Of a stretch of 11,702 nucleotides of DNA, positions 1-7,517 are shown piece by piece; within the stretch, counting starts at the first letter, position 1; the number at the start of each line of letters is the position of its first letter. The DNA comes from Alphaproteobacteria bacterium MarineAlpha3_Bin4 (lineage in GTDB: Bacteria > Pseudomonadota > Alphaproteobacteria > Rhodospirillales > Casp-alpha2): positions 1 through 11,702 of the forward strand of contig PTLJ01000023.1 of NCBI GenBank assembly GCA_002938045.1. The letters run 5' to 3'. The position numbers and the translations under genes are program-made. The notes beneath the pieces were generated by a model. The model saw only the letters and a program-made list of their open reading frames with translations. It had not been told where the DNA came from and did not search any database.

Positions 1-1
1 C

Positions 2-715
2 GAGGAGGTGGAAATCATCTGCGCCGAACTGCCCCGCCTTTTTAATGGGGAGTCCGACGCCAATATTGCTGAGAAGGAAGACAGCGCAGTGCGCACGATC
101 ATGGGCCTGCATCAGCGCAATGCTGTTTTTAATCGCCTTGTGCGCCACCCGCGGTTGGTCGAGCCGGCGCGCCAGATTGCCGGCCCGGATCTCTACATCC
201 AGCAGGTTAAAGTCAACGTCAAGGCGGCCTTTGAGGGCGACGTCTGGCAGTGGCATTACGACTTTGCCACCCACCACAACGACGACGGCGTGCCTAAGCC
301 CTTGGCGCTAAATCTGCACATTTTGTTGGATGACGTCAGCCACTACAACGGGCCAATCTATTTCGTTCCTGGATCACACAAACTGGGCCCGGCGCCGACT
401 TTTCACGACTCCAACTCGACCAGTTACCCGCTCTGGCTCGTCGACCGCGAACCGGTGGCAGAGCTGATCGCAGCGGGCGGCATCGTGCCCGCGATCGGCA
501 GGGCCGGCACCGGGTTAATCTTCGGCGATATTCTGGTGCACGGCTCGCCCAGCAACATGTCACCCTGGAACCGGGCGATTTTCTCGTTGATTCTCAACCC
601 GGTCAGCAACAGGCAAACCAAGTTCGCGAGGCCGGAATACAAACACCACACTGACTTCACGCCGGTCACGACGCTGGCTGACGATTGCTTGCAGCCACGG
701 GACGCAGTCGAATGA
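2..715 (+). CDS. EctD-like phytanoyl-CoA dioxygenase (PhyH) family Fe(II)/2-oxoglutarate oxygenase, 5' partial
   Basis: This is a non-haem iron, 2-oxoglutarate-dependent hydroxylase of the PhyH superfamily, presumably cytosolic and acting on a free small molecule. Counting from the GTG at position 8 as residue 1, the iron triad is visible: the HxD motif H83-Y84-D85 inside QWHYDF, and the distal H178 in GDILVHGS. R189 (WNRA) sits where the family binds the 2-oxoglutarate carboxylate. The segment YIQQVKVNVK leading to QWHYDF, and later GPIYFVPGSHK, resemble ectoine hydroxylase EctD more than mammalian phytanoyl-CoA hydroxylase. The frame stays open to the window's left edge and residues before the GTG read on naturally (EEVEIICAEL), so the true start lies upstream; by family length I estimate some 20-50 residues are missing. 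The stop overlaps the next gene's ATG (ATGA at 712-715), implying translational coupling. No ectoine biosynthesis genes are in view, so ectoine hydroxylase itself is not supported and the substrate is unknown. Confidence 0.88.
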   Translation, partial: EEVEIICAELPRLFNGESDANIAEKEDSAVRTIMGLHQRNAVFNRLVRHPRLVEPARQIAGPDLYIQQVKVNVKAAFEGDVWQWHYDFATHHNDDGVPKPLALNLHILLDDVSHYNGPIYFVPGSHKLGPAPTFHDSNSTSYPLWLVDREPVAELIAAGGIVPAIGRAGTGLIFGDILVHGSPSNMSPWNRAIFSLILNPVSNRQTKFARPEYKHHTDFTPVTTLADDCLQPRDAVE

Positions 716-2010
716 CCGGCAACAGCACGCCCCATGCCGGCTATTTCACAGACCGCCTCGACGCCACCGACCCGGAGGTCGCCGACGCGCTCAAGGGTGA
801 ATTGCGTCGACAGCAGGATGGCATCGAGTTGATAGCGTCAGAGAACATCGTCAGCATCGCCACCCTGGACGCACTCGCATCGCCGATAGTCAACAAGACC
901 GTCGAAGGCTATCCGGGGCGACGATATTACGACGGAGCCGAGTTCGCCGACCGCATCGAGGATCTCGCCGTCGAGCGCGCCAAGCAGTTGTTCGGCTGTG
1001 GTTATGCCAACGTGCAGCCGCATTCCGGTAGCCAGGCCAACTTGGCTGTTTTTCTGGCCACAGTCGAGCCGGGCGACACGGTGCTGTCCATGGATCTCGC
1101 CGCTGGCGGACATTTGAGCCACGGCGCCAAGGCTAACCTGACCGGCAAATGGTTCGACATCTTCCATTACGGCGTGCGCGACGATGACGGCTTTCTGGAC
1201 TACGACACCATGGCCAGCCTCGCCCGCGAGCACCGGCCGAAGCTGATCATCGCCGGAGGCTCGGCCTATCCGCGGGAGATCAATTTCGCATGCTTCCGCA
1301 CCGTCGCCGATGACGTCGGTGCGTTATTTCTGGCCGATATGGCCCATTTTGCTGGCCTCGTCGCCGGCGGCGCACACCCGTCGCCCTTCCCCCATGCCCA
1401 TGTGGCGACAGCGACAACCTACAAGAACCTGCGCGGGGTTAGGGGCGGCATCGTACTTACCGACGAAAAAGTGCTGGCCAAGAAGATCAACAGCGCCGTT
1501 TTCCCTGGCATCCAGGGCAGCGTGATCCTGAACGCTGTCGCCGCCAAGGCGGTTTGCTTCGGCGAGGCCCTGAAGCCCGAGTTCAAGGAATACGCGGCGC
1601 GTGTGCTGACCAACGCACGGGCCCTGGCGGCGGCGCTGATGAAACGGCAGGTCCGCATTGTCACTGGCGGCACCGACACGCCGTTGATGCTGGTCGACCT
1701 GCGCCGCCACGGCATCACCGGCAAGGCCGCCGCCGAATCGCTCAAATCCGCCGCCTTGACTGTCAACAAGAATGCGGTGCCAGGCGATACTGAACCGCCG
1801 ACAGTGACATCCGGTCTCCGCTTCGGAGTTTCCGCCGGCACCACTCGCGGCTTCGGCGCTAACGAGTTCACTGAGATCGGCTACCTGATCGCCGACGTCA
1901 TCGACGGCCTCGCCGCCGACCCACACGATAACGCGAAGACCGAACGCCGCGTGCGCGCGAAGGTCCGAGCGCTGTGCCGGGATTTTCCAATCTATCCGAA
2001 CCTGGGTTGA
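712..2010 (+). CDS. Serine hydroxymethyltransferase-family PLP enzyme, probable 2-methylserine (D-alanine) hydroxymethyltransferase
   Basis: This is a 432-residue fold-type I PLP enzyme of the GlyA family; normal SHMT is about 415-435. I chose the ATG at 712, which overlaps the dioxygenase stop; an in-frame TTG at 685 would add nine residues without similarity. Conserved features: ELIASEN (39-45), QPHSGSQAN (102-110), cofactor residues D209 and H212 in DMAHFAGL, PLP lysine K238, VNKNAVP (351-357) and the substrate-carboxylate arginine R370 in TSGLRFG. Several canonical residues differ. T63 replaces E. coli Tyr55 (NKTVEGYPG for NKYAEGYPG), while E65 is kept. Y237 replaces His228 before the PLP lysine (TTYKNLRGVRGG for TTHKTLAGPRGG), and PGIQGSVILN replaces PGGQGGPLMH. 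As I recall, the Tyr-to-Thr change marks alpha-methylserine hydroxymethyltransferases and opens the site to D-alanine or D-serine donors. The expected reaction is then 2-methylserine + THF = D-alanine + methylene-THF. Plain SHMT or another aldolase remain possible. Confidence 0.93.
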   Translation: MTGNSTPHAGYFTDRLDATDPEVADALKGELRRQQDGIELIASENIVSIATLDALASPIVNKTVEGYPGRRYYDGAEFADRIEDLAVERAKQLFGCGYANVQPHSGSQANLAVFLATVEPGDTVLSMDLAAGGHLSHGAKANLTGKWFDIFHYGVRDDDGFLDYDTMASLAREHRPKLIIAGGSAYPREINFACFRTVADDVGALFLADMAHFAGLVAGGAHPSPFPHAHVATATTYKNLRGVRGGIVLTDEKVLAKKINSAVFPGIQGSVILNAVAAKAVCFGEALKPEFKEYAARVLTNARALAAALMKRQVRIVTGGTDTPLMLVDLRRHGITGKAAAESLKSAALTVNKNAVPGDTEPPTVTSGLRFGVSAGTTRGFGANEFTEIGYLIADVIDGLAADPHDNAKTERRVRAKVRALCRDFPIYPNLG

Positions 2011-2014
2011 GTGC

Positions 2015-2362
2015 ATGTTTACGAGCCTGGAACTACGCGCACCCCTGCTCAACGCTTCTGAGCCGGCGCCAGCGAAGCAAATGTTTGGCGGCGGATTGTT
2101 TTGCGACAGCACCATGTTCGGTACCGTCGCCAATAACGTCCTCTATCTGAAGGCCGACCATGAAAACCGCAGCGAATTGGAAGACACCGTTGGCGACTTG
2201 GTCACCTACCGGCACGGCGGCAAGGTACTGGTGCTTTCGTATTTCGAGGTGCCGCCGGAGTTGCTCAACGATACGGACAAACTCTGCCGGAGGGCTATGT
2301 GCGCCCGGGAAGCTGGGTGGAAGTCCGCCAACGCCCGGCCGAACCGTAACAAGCGCAAATGA
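2015..2362 (+). CDS. TfoX/Sxy N-terminal domain protein
   Basis: A 115-residue protein consisting of a single TfoX N-domain. The family core is visible as MFGGGLF (23-29), MFGTVANNVLYLKAD (about residues 34-48) and, near the end, VLSYFEVPPELLND. The canonical MFGGYG is MFGGGL here, and the stretch before it is short and less typical. The tail is basic (PNRNKRK). Proteobacterial stand-alone TfoX-N proteins are usually about 110 residues; their biochemical role is poorly defined, and only the longer Sxy proteins of gamma-proteobacteria are established competence regulators. The ATG lies 4 nt after the preceding stop with no strong Shine-Dalgarno, and its stop overlaps the next start (ATGA, 2359-2362). 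It is therefore probably read from the same mRNA and translated by coupling. A competence role should not be inferred. Confidence 0.8.
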   Translation: MFTSLELRAPLLNASEPAPAKQMFGGGLFCDSTMFGTVANNVLYLKADHENRSELEDTVGDLVTYRHGGKVLVLSYFEVPPELLNDTDKLCRRAMCAREAGWKSANARPNRNKRK

Positions 2363-2589
2363 CAGGCGACGCCGAGGTCCGCAAACGCTCTGTTATGATC
2401 GCCGGCCACCATACCAGTGTTTCGCTCGAAGAAGCCTTCTGGCAGGCGCTGAAACAGATCGCCGACGCCCGCGGGCGGTCGATCAACCGTCTAATAACCG
2501 AGATTGACGCCAGACGCAGGGGCAATCTCTCCAGTGCGATAAGGGTTTTTGTCCTCGAGAACCGGCCGGAGCCGCCTTTTAAAGCTTGA
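2359..2589 (+). CDS. Small ribbon-helix-helix (RHH_4-type) protein
   Basis: A 76-residue protein matching the alphaproteobacterial RHH_4 type. An N-terminal beta-strand with basic residues (KRSVMIAGHHTSVSLE, 9-24) is followed by two helices (EAFWQALKQIADARG, then SINRLITEID). It ends in the conserved block GNLSSAIRVFVLE (55-67), which I recognise as typical of this group. RHH dimers normally bind DNA through the paired strand, so a small transcription factor is the likeliest role, but no target is evident. It resembles antitoxins in size and fold, yet no toxin gene adjoins it. Its ATG overlaps the TfoX-domain stop, so it is probably translated by coupling. Its last 11 bp overlap the end of the convergent asmA gene. 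Confidence 0.8.
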   Translation: MTGDAEVRKRSVMIAGHHTSVSLEEAFWQALKQIADARGRSINRLITEIDARRRGNLSSAIRVFVLENRPEPPFKA

Positions 2590-5500
2590 ACAACTGCTTC
2601 AACAGGTCTTCGGGCTTGAGTTGTTTTTGTTGCTGCGGCGATGACGGCGGTGGTTGCTTCTGGGTGTTCGTTGACGGAGGCAGCGGCGAAGACGGTTGCG
2701 CCTGGGTGGCGCCACCGCCGAGAATCCCTTTGAGGATAGTACCGACACCCTTGGGCACCTTATTGAGAAACGCGTCAGCACCCGGAATTAGTCCTCCAGA
2801 GCCAAGCAGAGCATCAGTATCGACCTTGATGTCCGGCGCATCGAGCCGGCCGCGGATTGAGAACGGAACCGCTTGGCGGATCTCGCGCACCTCAGCCTTG
2901 AAAATCTGAGTCAACAGGCTTTCAGCGAGCTCCATCTTGCCACTGACGTTGATGCTCCACTTGGGCAGATCGACGTTTCCGGCTGCCACGCCACTGCCGA
3001 TCCCGGATACAAGTTTTAGGTCTTGCGAACGGGCGATGCCGTTGGTCATCTTGAAGGAACCAGAAACATTAGCCTTGCCTAACGCTTTACCACCACCAAT
3101 CTGGTTGAACGCTGTCATCAGGCCAAGCAACCCAGCCAAGGCCGAGCCTTGGCCGGCGGTGCCGGTGGCCAAATCGTTGAGGGCTAACGAGCCGCTACCA
3201 TTAAGGGTTGAGATGAGATCGGTAACACTGCGTCCGGAGGCCGTAACATCGAGCCTGGCATTCAAGCGGCCGTCGGCAGCCGGCTTACCGCTCAATGCAT
3301 GTGTGGCTTCGGCGACATCGACACCCGTCAGTTTGATTTCCGTCCTGAATTGGTTTTGCGATGCCGCCTCGGCGCGGGCCGAGGCCGCAAGCACGCCACC
3401 AAAAATCACTCCGTTGAGGCGCCGTGTCGTCAACACGCCATCGGCGACGACCACCGAGAAATCGGTTTTCTCAAGCAAAAATTTACCGTAAATTACGGCC
3501 GGAGCCTTGAAGTTGAGATCGGCGTCGAACGACTTGAGCACGGAAAGGTCGAGAGGCTCCGTCGGCCATCGGCCCCGGGTCGCGACCCGATGCATCAGCG
3601 AACTGGACCCGATCGTCGTTTTCGGTCCTAGCCAAACAGCGGGAATTAGCCGCGGTGCCGAATCAAGGGTAGCCTTGCGCTTGGCCGGCAGAAACGGATC
3701 GATGACCAATGCTCCAGTTTCCAGCGCCCCCGTCAGTCTTGGCCGACTCCCCGACAGGTCGAGCGTTACGTCGCCCTTTAGGGCCGTCTTGCCGACGCGG
3801 CCGCGCAGGCCGGAAAGCCGAAGTGCCTTGGTGTCTCCTTCGACCTTGGCGGTAATATCGATGCCACCAATATTGCCTGCCGGACGGTAATCGGCGCCGA
3901 CTGCGCGTAGCAACCGAACGGTGGACTTATGCTTAACGGAAACTTCTGCTTTCAGCATGTCACCGAACGGCAGCACCGACACTGATCCCTTGACGCCAAC
4001 GATGGCACCAGCAGCGGTCAGACGAGCATTGAGTTGGGGTTTCAGGAAGCTACCGTCGACGGTTCCCACGATGGCGACGGCACCCAGTTTCCTGGTGTCG
4101 ATCGGAGCTTCGATCCCGACCAACCGCATCACGCGGGACAGGTCCGCTGCCTTGGCTTCGAACGCCACCCCCTTCATCGCCGGTAGACCGCCAAGACCCG
4201 TGATCTTTCCGCTCAACGTCGCTGACGCACCGGCCAGCCTGGCGATACTAAGTCGCCGGATGTCCAGATCGCCATTATAAAGCGTGCCGTCGACAACCAC
4301 TTTCTTTATCTGCGCGCCTTGATAGACCAATCTCTTGACGCGGGCTTTCACGTTGGCGTCGAAAGCACCGAGCCCGAATAATCTAGCCAACGGATTGGCT
4401 TGGGCCTTGTTTGCCAACGTCTTCTTGGATCCAGTGACTGCTTTCGCCTTACCGGACTCAGCCTCCACTTCGGGTTTCGTTTTTTTCTTTGCTGGCTTCG
4501 GTAGATAGGCGTCGATGTCGATACGGTCGAGGGCGATATTTGCGCCGAACGAGGGCCGCCGCTGCAACGCGACCGTGACGCCGCCAGTCAGCCGTGAACT
4601 GTCGAAACGCAGATCGAGACCACTTAACTGCACCTGTTTCGGTGTCACCGTCACCTTTGTCCCCAGGCTCAATTTCCTCAGTCGGTCGGCAGGAACCTGT
4701 TTTATATCGATGTCGAGCCACTTCAATACGTCGCGCAAATCGCTGACAGTGGTCTCGATCTTGCCCTCAAACCGAGGTCCATCGTTGCTCGAAGAAAGGA
4801 ACCCGAACAAGACGATGTCCGAACCGCCAGGGAACTGTGCCGAAAGCTGGCTTAAGGTCGCCTCGCCGTTGGCTAGTTCAGCGGTGAGGAGTGCGTCGCG
4901 GATAAGGCCCTCTCGGTAGACTACCGTATCGGCGGATAGGATCAGCGATCCGTTAATTCCAGTCGGTATCTCGAAACCGGCGGCGGAGCTTGAACCGCTT
5001 GGCGCGGGCGCCGTCGTCGTCGTTTTCGTCTGGTTGCCGGATTCTCCGCTCGCGCTGTCGGCCGCTTCGGTGCTCGACTGGGAGGATGGCGTCAACCACT
5101 TGTCAAGATCGACTTGTTTTGTGGTCAAACGCACGGCGACATTGAGTGCATCGGCCATCTCGATCGTCACGTCACCGCTCGCCCGCGTGCTGCCGAGCCT
5201 GAATGACAAGTTCTTGATCTCACCCGCCGATGCTGAGGCAACGACTGATCCGGAGATTTCGAAAGGCTGCCCCAACAAATCAGGAAGCGGCGGGCCTTGC
5301 CGCACCGCGTTGATCGCATGGCCCAGATTGGCACCATTGCCTTTGACATTGCCCTTGAACCGGGGCACGTCGTCGAGACCGACCAAAGTGCCATTAAACT
5401 GTAGCTTCATGCCGCTCGGCTTGATGCCCAGACTGAGAACCACGGGCAAGGTACGGTTGTGAATGATCTCACCGACATCAACGTCGAAATCGAGCGGCAC

Positions 5501-6127
5501 CCCGCGTATCAACATCGAGCCGGCGCTCTCGAACGGACCATTCAGGGAAGCCGCAACAACCCGGGCGTTGAGGCCAGAAATCCGTTCGACGGTACCAGCG
5601 GTGTTGTCGCGATAGGTGATAGTGCCGTTCTCGATGGTAAAGTTGTCGAGCACGACTGTCGGCGTCAACGCAGCTCCCTTGCTCTCCGGGGCTGGCCGTT
5701 CCCCAGTCGACAGCGGCACCAGTGCGGTGTTGCCCGCTAACAAATTGAACTCCCATGTCTTGCTGCCTTCGGCGAGGACTTCGAGTTCAATTACCGGATC
5801 AATCAACCGTACTGTTTCGACCGTGATCTGGCCGCTGAGCAGTGGACCCAACGCGATCCTTACCTCGATCGACTTGAAGCGCGCTAGGTTTGGAGATGTC
5901 GCCCCAACCGGGTTAGCGATGGAAACTTCTTTGGCGACAAAAGCTGGCACCGGTAAAACCGTGATCCGGATATCGCCATGGATCGATATTTCGCGGCCGA
6001 TCGCTTTGCGAACTTGGTACGTAATATCGTCTTTGTAGTCGTTCCAATTGACGAGGCTCGGCCCAACCAGTGCCGCCGTGGCCAAGAGGACCAGCAAGAT
6101 TCCGACGCTCCAAAGAACCTTTTTCAC
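2579..6127 (-). CDS. Large AsmA-family envelope protein
   Basis: A 1182-residue AsmA-family protein, probably anchored in the inner membrane with a long periplasmic beta-rich body. The family is linked to outer-membrane biogenesis and phospholipid transport between membranes. I chose the GTG at 6127: it is preceded by GGAG at 8-nt spacing and immediately starts an N-terminal membrane segment (KKVLWSVGILLVLLATAALV, residues 2-21). The upstream extension of the open frame is unlike the family. Next comes the typical AsmA N-terminal region (GREISIHGDI, LPVPAFVAKEVSIAN). There is a Ser/Thr-rich linker near residues 345-382 and a lysine-rich insertion near 540-575. The C-terminal AsmA domain spans roughly 890-1110 (FDADLNFKAP, LNGSGSLALNDL, KWSINVSGKMEL). 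A Pro/Gln-rich tail (about 1133-1170) ends in EDLLKQLFKL. It lies 97 bp after the glycerate kinase stop and probably has its own promoter there. Confidence 0.88.
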   Translation of the reverse strand: MKKVLWSVGILLVLLATAALVGPSLVNWNDYKDDITYQVRKAIGREISIHGDIRITVLPVPAFVAKEVSIANPVGATSPNLARFKSIEVRIALGPLLSGQITVETVRLIDPVIELEVLAEGSKTWEFNLLAGNTALVPLSTGERPAPESKGAALTPTVVLDNFTIENGTITYRDNTAGTVERISGLNARVVAASLNGPFESAGSMLIRGVPLDFDVDVGEIIHNRTLPVVLSLGIKPSGMKLQFNGTLVGLDDVPRFKGNVKGNGANLGHAINAVRQGPPLPDLLGQPFEISGSVVASASAGEIKNLSFRLGSTRASGDVTIEMADALNVAVRLTTKQVDLDKWLTPSSQSSTEAADSASGESGNQTKTTTTAPAPSGSSSAAGFEIPTGINGSLILSADTVVYREGLIRDALLTAELANGEATLSQLSAQFPGGSDIVLFGFLSSSNDGPRFEGKIETTVSDLRDVLKWLDIDIKQVPADRLRKLSLGTKVTVTPKQVQLSGLDLRFDSSRLTGGVTVALQRRPSFGANIALDRIDIDAYLPKPAKKKTKPEVEAESGKAKAVTGSKKTLANKAQANPLARLFGLGAFDANVKARVKRLVYQGAQIKKVVVDGTLYNGDLDIRRLSIARLAGASATLSGKITGLGGLPAMKGVAFEAKAADLSRVMRLVGIEAPIDTRKLGAVAIVGTVDGSFLKPQLNARLTAAGAIVGVKGSVSVLPFGDMLKAEVSVKHKSTVRLLRAVGADYRPAGNIGGIDITAKVEGDTKALRLSGLRGRVGKTALKGDVTLDLSGSRPRLTGALETGALVIDPFLPAKRKATLDSAPRLIPAVWLGPKTTIGSSSLMHRVATRGRWPTEPLDLSVLKSFDADLNFKAPAVIYGKFLLEKTDFSVVVADGVLTTRRLNGVIFGGVLAASARAEAASQNQFRTEIKLTGVDVAEATHALSGKPAADGRLNARLDVTASGRSVTDLISTLNGSGSLALNDLATGTAGQGSALAGLLGLMTAFNQIGGGKALGKANVSGSFKMTNGIARSQDLKLVSGIGSGVAAGNVDLPKWSINVSGKMELAESLLTQIFKAEVREIRQAVPFSIRGRLDAPDIKVDTDALLGSGGLIPGADAFLNKVPKGVGTILKGILGGGATQAQPSSPLPPSTNTQKQPPPSSPQQQKQLKPEDLLKQLFKL
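2589..2628 (+). terminator. Possible weak hairpin-plus-T-run terminator for the plus-strand unit
   Basis: Immediately after the ribbon-helix-helix stop, AACAACT (2589-2595) is complementary to AGTTGTT (2619-2625), followed by TTT. It makes a 7-bp, A/T-rich stem with a 23-nt loop. The same bases encode the Gln/Lys-rich C-terminus of AsmA on the other strand, which would produce such sequence anyway. The stem is weak and this call is tentative. Confidence 0.2.
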
Positions 6128-6188
6128 GCCAATTTCTCCATAACAGGTTGACGATCGGCTGCCGGGGAATCGGCCGCTGAGAGCGAGG

Positions 6189-6217
6189 GATATACCTCCT
6201 GGGAAGTGTAGTGTCAG
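6189..6217 (-). promoter_or_regulatory. Candidate sigma-70-type promoter for asmA
   Basis: On the minus strand a CTGACA box (6217-6212; 5 of 6 to TTGACA) is followed by exactly 17 nt and then TATATC (6194-6189; 4 of 6 to TATAAT). It begins just after the glycerate kinase stop at 6225. It would place transcription start near 6182, leaving a 5' leader of about 55 nt before the asmA GTG at 6127. Spacing and position are good, but the call is consensus matching only. Confidence 0.42.
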
Positions 6218-6224
6218 ACGGACT

Positions 6225-7484
6225 TCAGGACAACACCAACACGGCACGAAAATCGTTGACGTTGGTGAACGTAGGGCCGGTTTTAACCAGATCGCCGAGT
6301 CTTTCGAATAATGTGAAGGTGTCGTTGCGTTCCAGCAATGCCGACGGGTCGAGACCCGCCGCCCGAGCCCGGGCGATGGTATCAGGAGCGACCGAGGCGC
6401 CGGCGTTGTCCTCGCTGCCGTCGATGCCGTCAGTGTCGCAAGCGATAGCGTGGATGCCCGGCGCTCCGTCCAACGCTAAGGCCAGGCCGAGCATGTATTC
6501 GGTGTTGCGCCCGCCGCTTCCGGCACCACTTACGGTGACTGTCGTCTCGCCGCCAGAAAGTAGGACCGATGGCGCCGGCGCGGCGCCTTTCAAAGCTAGT
6601 GCCATGGCCGCGTGTTCGACCGCCAGTTCACGTGCCTCTCCCTCGAGCGCGTCGCCGAGAACCACAGGAGCGACTCCGGCCGCTCGGGCAACGGCAGCGG
6701 CCGCTTCGAGGCTAACGCTTGGCACCGCCACCAATCGACTTTCGGCCGTTGCAAACACCGGATGATCCAATTTCGGTGTTTCGTCGGCAGCCCCGGCGAG
6801 GTGATCGGCAACCGCCGCCGGTGGTTCGATGCCGTATCTCTCTAGTACCACCCGCGCGTCGGCGAACGTGGTCTCGTCGGCAATAGTCGGGCCCGAGCCG
6901 ATAATACCGGGATCGTCACCGGGTACGTCCGAAATCATCAACGTGACGACTCGCGCTGGCGCCGCGGCGAGCGCGAGCCGCCCACCCTTAATCGCCGACA
7001 GATGCTTGCGTACGCAGTTCATCTCCGAGATTTTAGCGCCGCAACGCAACAGTTGAAGGTTGAGTTCCTGCTTATCATTGAGCGTCAGACCCGTCGCGGG
7101 CAATGTCAGCAGCGCCGACGCACCGCCAGATATCAGGGCCAGACAGAGGTCGTCTGGGCCGAGGCTCCGGGCTATTGCAAGCATGCGCTGTGCGGCGTCG
7201 CGGCCTGCGGCGTCAGGCACCGGATGGGCTGCTTCGACGATCTCGATGCGTCCACAGGCCATACCGTAGTCGTATCGGGTGACGACCAGGCCAGAGAGTT
7301 CACCTGGCCAATTGTCCTCGACAGCGCGAGCCATAGCCGCCGATCCTTTTCCGGCGCCGATCGCCACTGTCCGCCCAGGCGGTGGTTCCGGCAGGTGCGG
7401 AGGCACGCATTTCAATGGATCGGCGGCGGCAACGGCAGCGTCGAACATGGCACGCAGCAGCTCGGCTGGATTATCGACCGTCAT
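6225..7484 (-). CDS. gckA: Glycerate 2-kinase, GckA/TtuD (MOFRL) family
   Basis: A 419-residue class II glycerate kinase, which phosphorylates D-glycerate with ATP to 2-phosphoglycerate in the cytosol. Homologues are sometimes annotated as hydroxypyruvate reductase. The N-terminal glycerate-kinase domain shows GAGKGSAAMA (43-52) with K46 at the family's catalytic lysine position, then LISGGASALL and SDVPGDDPGIIGSGPT. The C-terminal MOFRL domain shows LLSGGETTVTV, GGRNTEYMLGLALAL, CDTDGIDGSEDNAGA and the terminal GPTFTNVNDFRA. Length is full for the family. The ATG at 7484 fits the family's N-terminus (ELLRAMFDAAV); the Shine-Dalgarno is weak (GGGACG about 11 nt upstream). It lies 33 bp after the D-2-hydroxyacid dehydrogenase gene, consistent with co-transcription. 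With the glycolate oxidase genes it suggests a route from glycolate/glyoxylate via glycerate to 2-phosphoglycerate; the genes converting glyoxylate to glycerate are not in the window. Confidence 0.94.
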   Translation of the reverse strand: MTVDNPAELLRAMFDAAVAAADPLKCVPPHLPEPPPGRTVAIGAGKGSAAMARAVEDNWPGELSGLVVTRYDYGMACGRIEIVEAAHPVPDAAGRDAAQRMLAIARSLGPDDLCLALISGGASALLTLPATGLTLNDKQELNLQLLRCGAKISEMNCVRKHLSAIKGGRLALAAAPARVVTLMISDVPGDDPGIIGSGPTIADETTFADARVVLERYGIEPPAAVADHLAGAADETPKLDHPVFATAESRLVAVPSVSLEAAAAVARAAGVAPVVLGDALEGEARELAVEHAAMALALKGAAPAPSVLLSGGETTVTVSGAGSGGRNTEYMLGLALALDGAPGIHAIACDTDGIDGSEDNAGASVAPDTIARARAAGLDPSALLERNDTFTLFERLGDLVKTGPTFTNVNDFRAVLVLS

Positions 7485-7517
7485 TCGCGAAATTCGTCCC
7501 GAACCGGCGGTGACCTT

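Noticed and set aside
2..715. Ectoine hydroxylase (ectD) as the specific identity of the dioxygenase
   Set aside because: The resemblance is at family level; no ectABC genes are visible and the coupled partner is an SHMT-family enzyme, so a specific ectoine role is unsupported.
1324..2133. A 269-codon minus-strand frame opposite the SHMT-family gene
   Set aside because: Its product lacks recognisable motifs and it crosses the boundary between two well-supported plus-strand genes.
2563..2580. Small GC hairpin (CGGC-CGGA-GCCG) followed by TTTT at the end of the ribbon-helix-helix gene
   Set aside because: The stem is only 4 bp and lies before the stop codon of the gene it would terminate.
2937..3491. 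A 184-codon open frame opposite asmA, and other plus-strand frames between 2586 and 6038
   Set aside because: asmA is continuous with consistent family similarity over its whole length; the opposite frames are fragmentary and show no domain.
6124..6141. Five-codon frame (MEKLA) on the minus strand whose TGA overlaps the asmA GTG
   Set aside because: It has no Shine-Dalgarno of its own, and its sequence contains the asmA ribosome site, so it is most likely chance.
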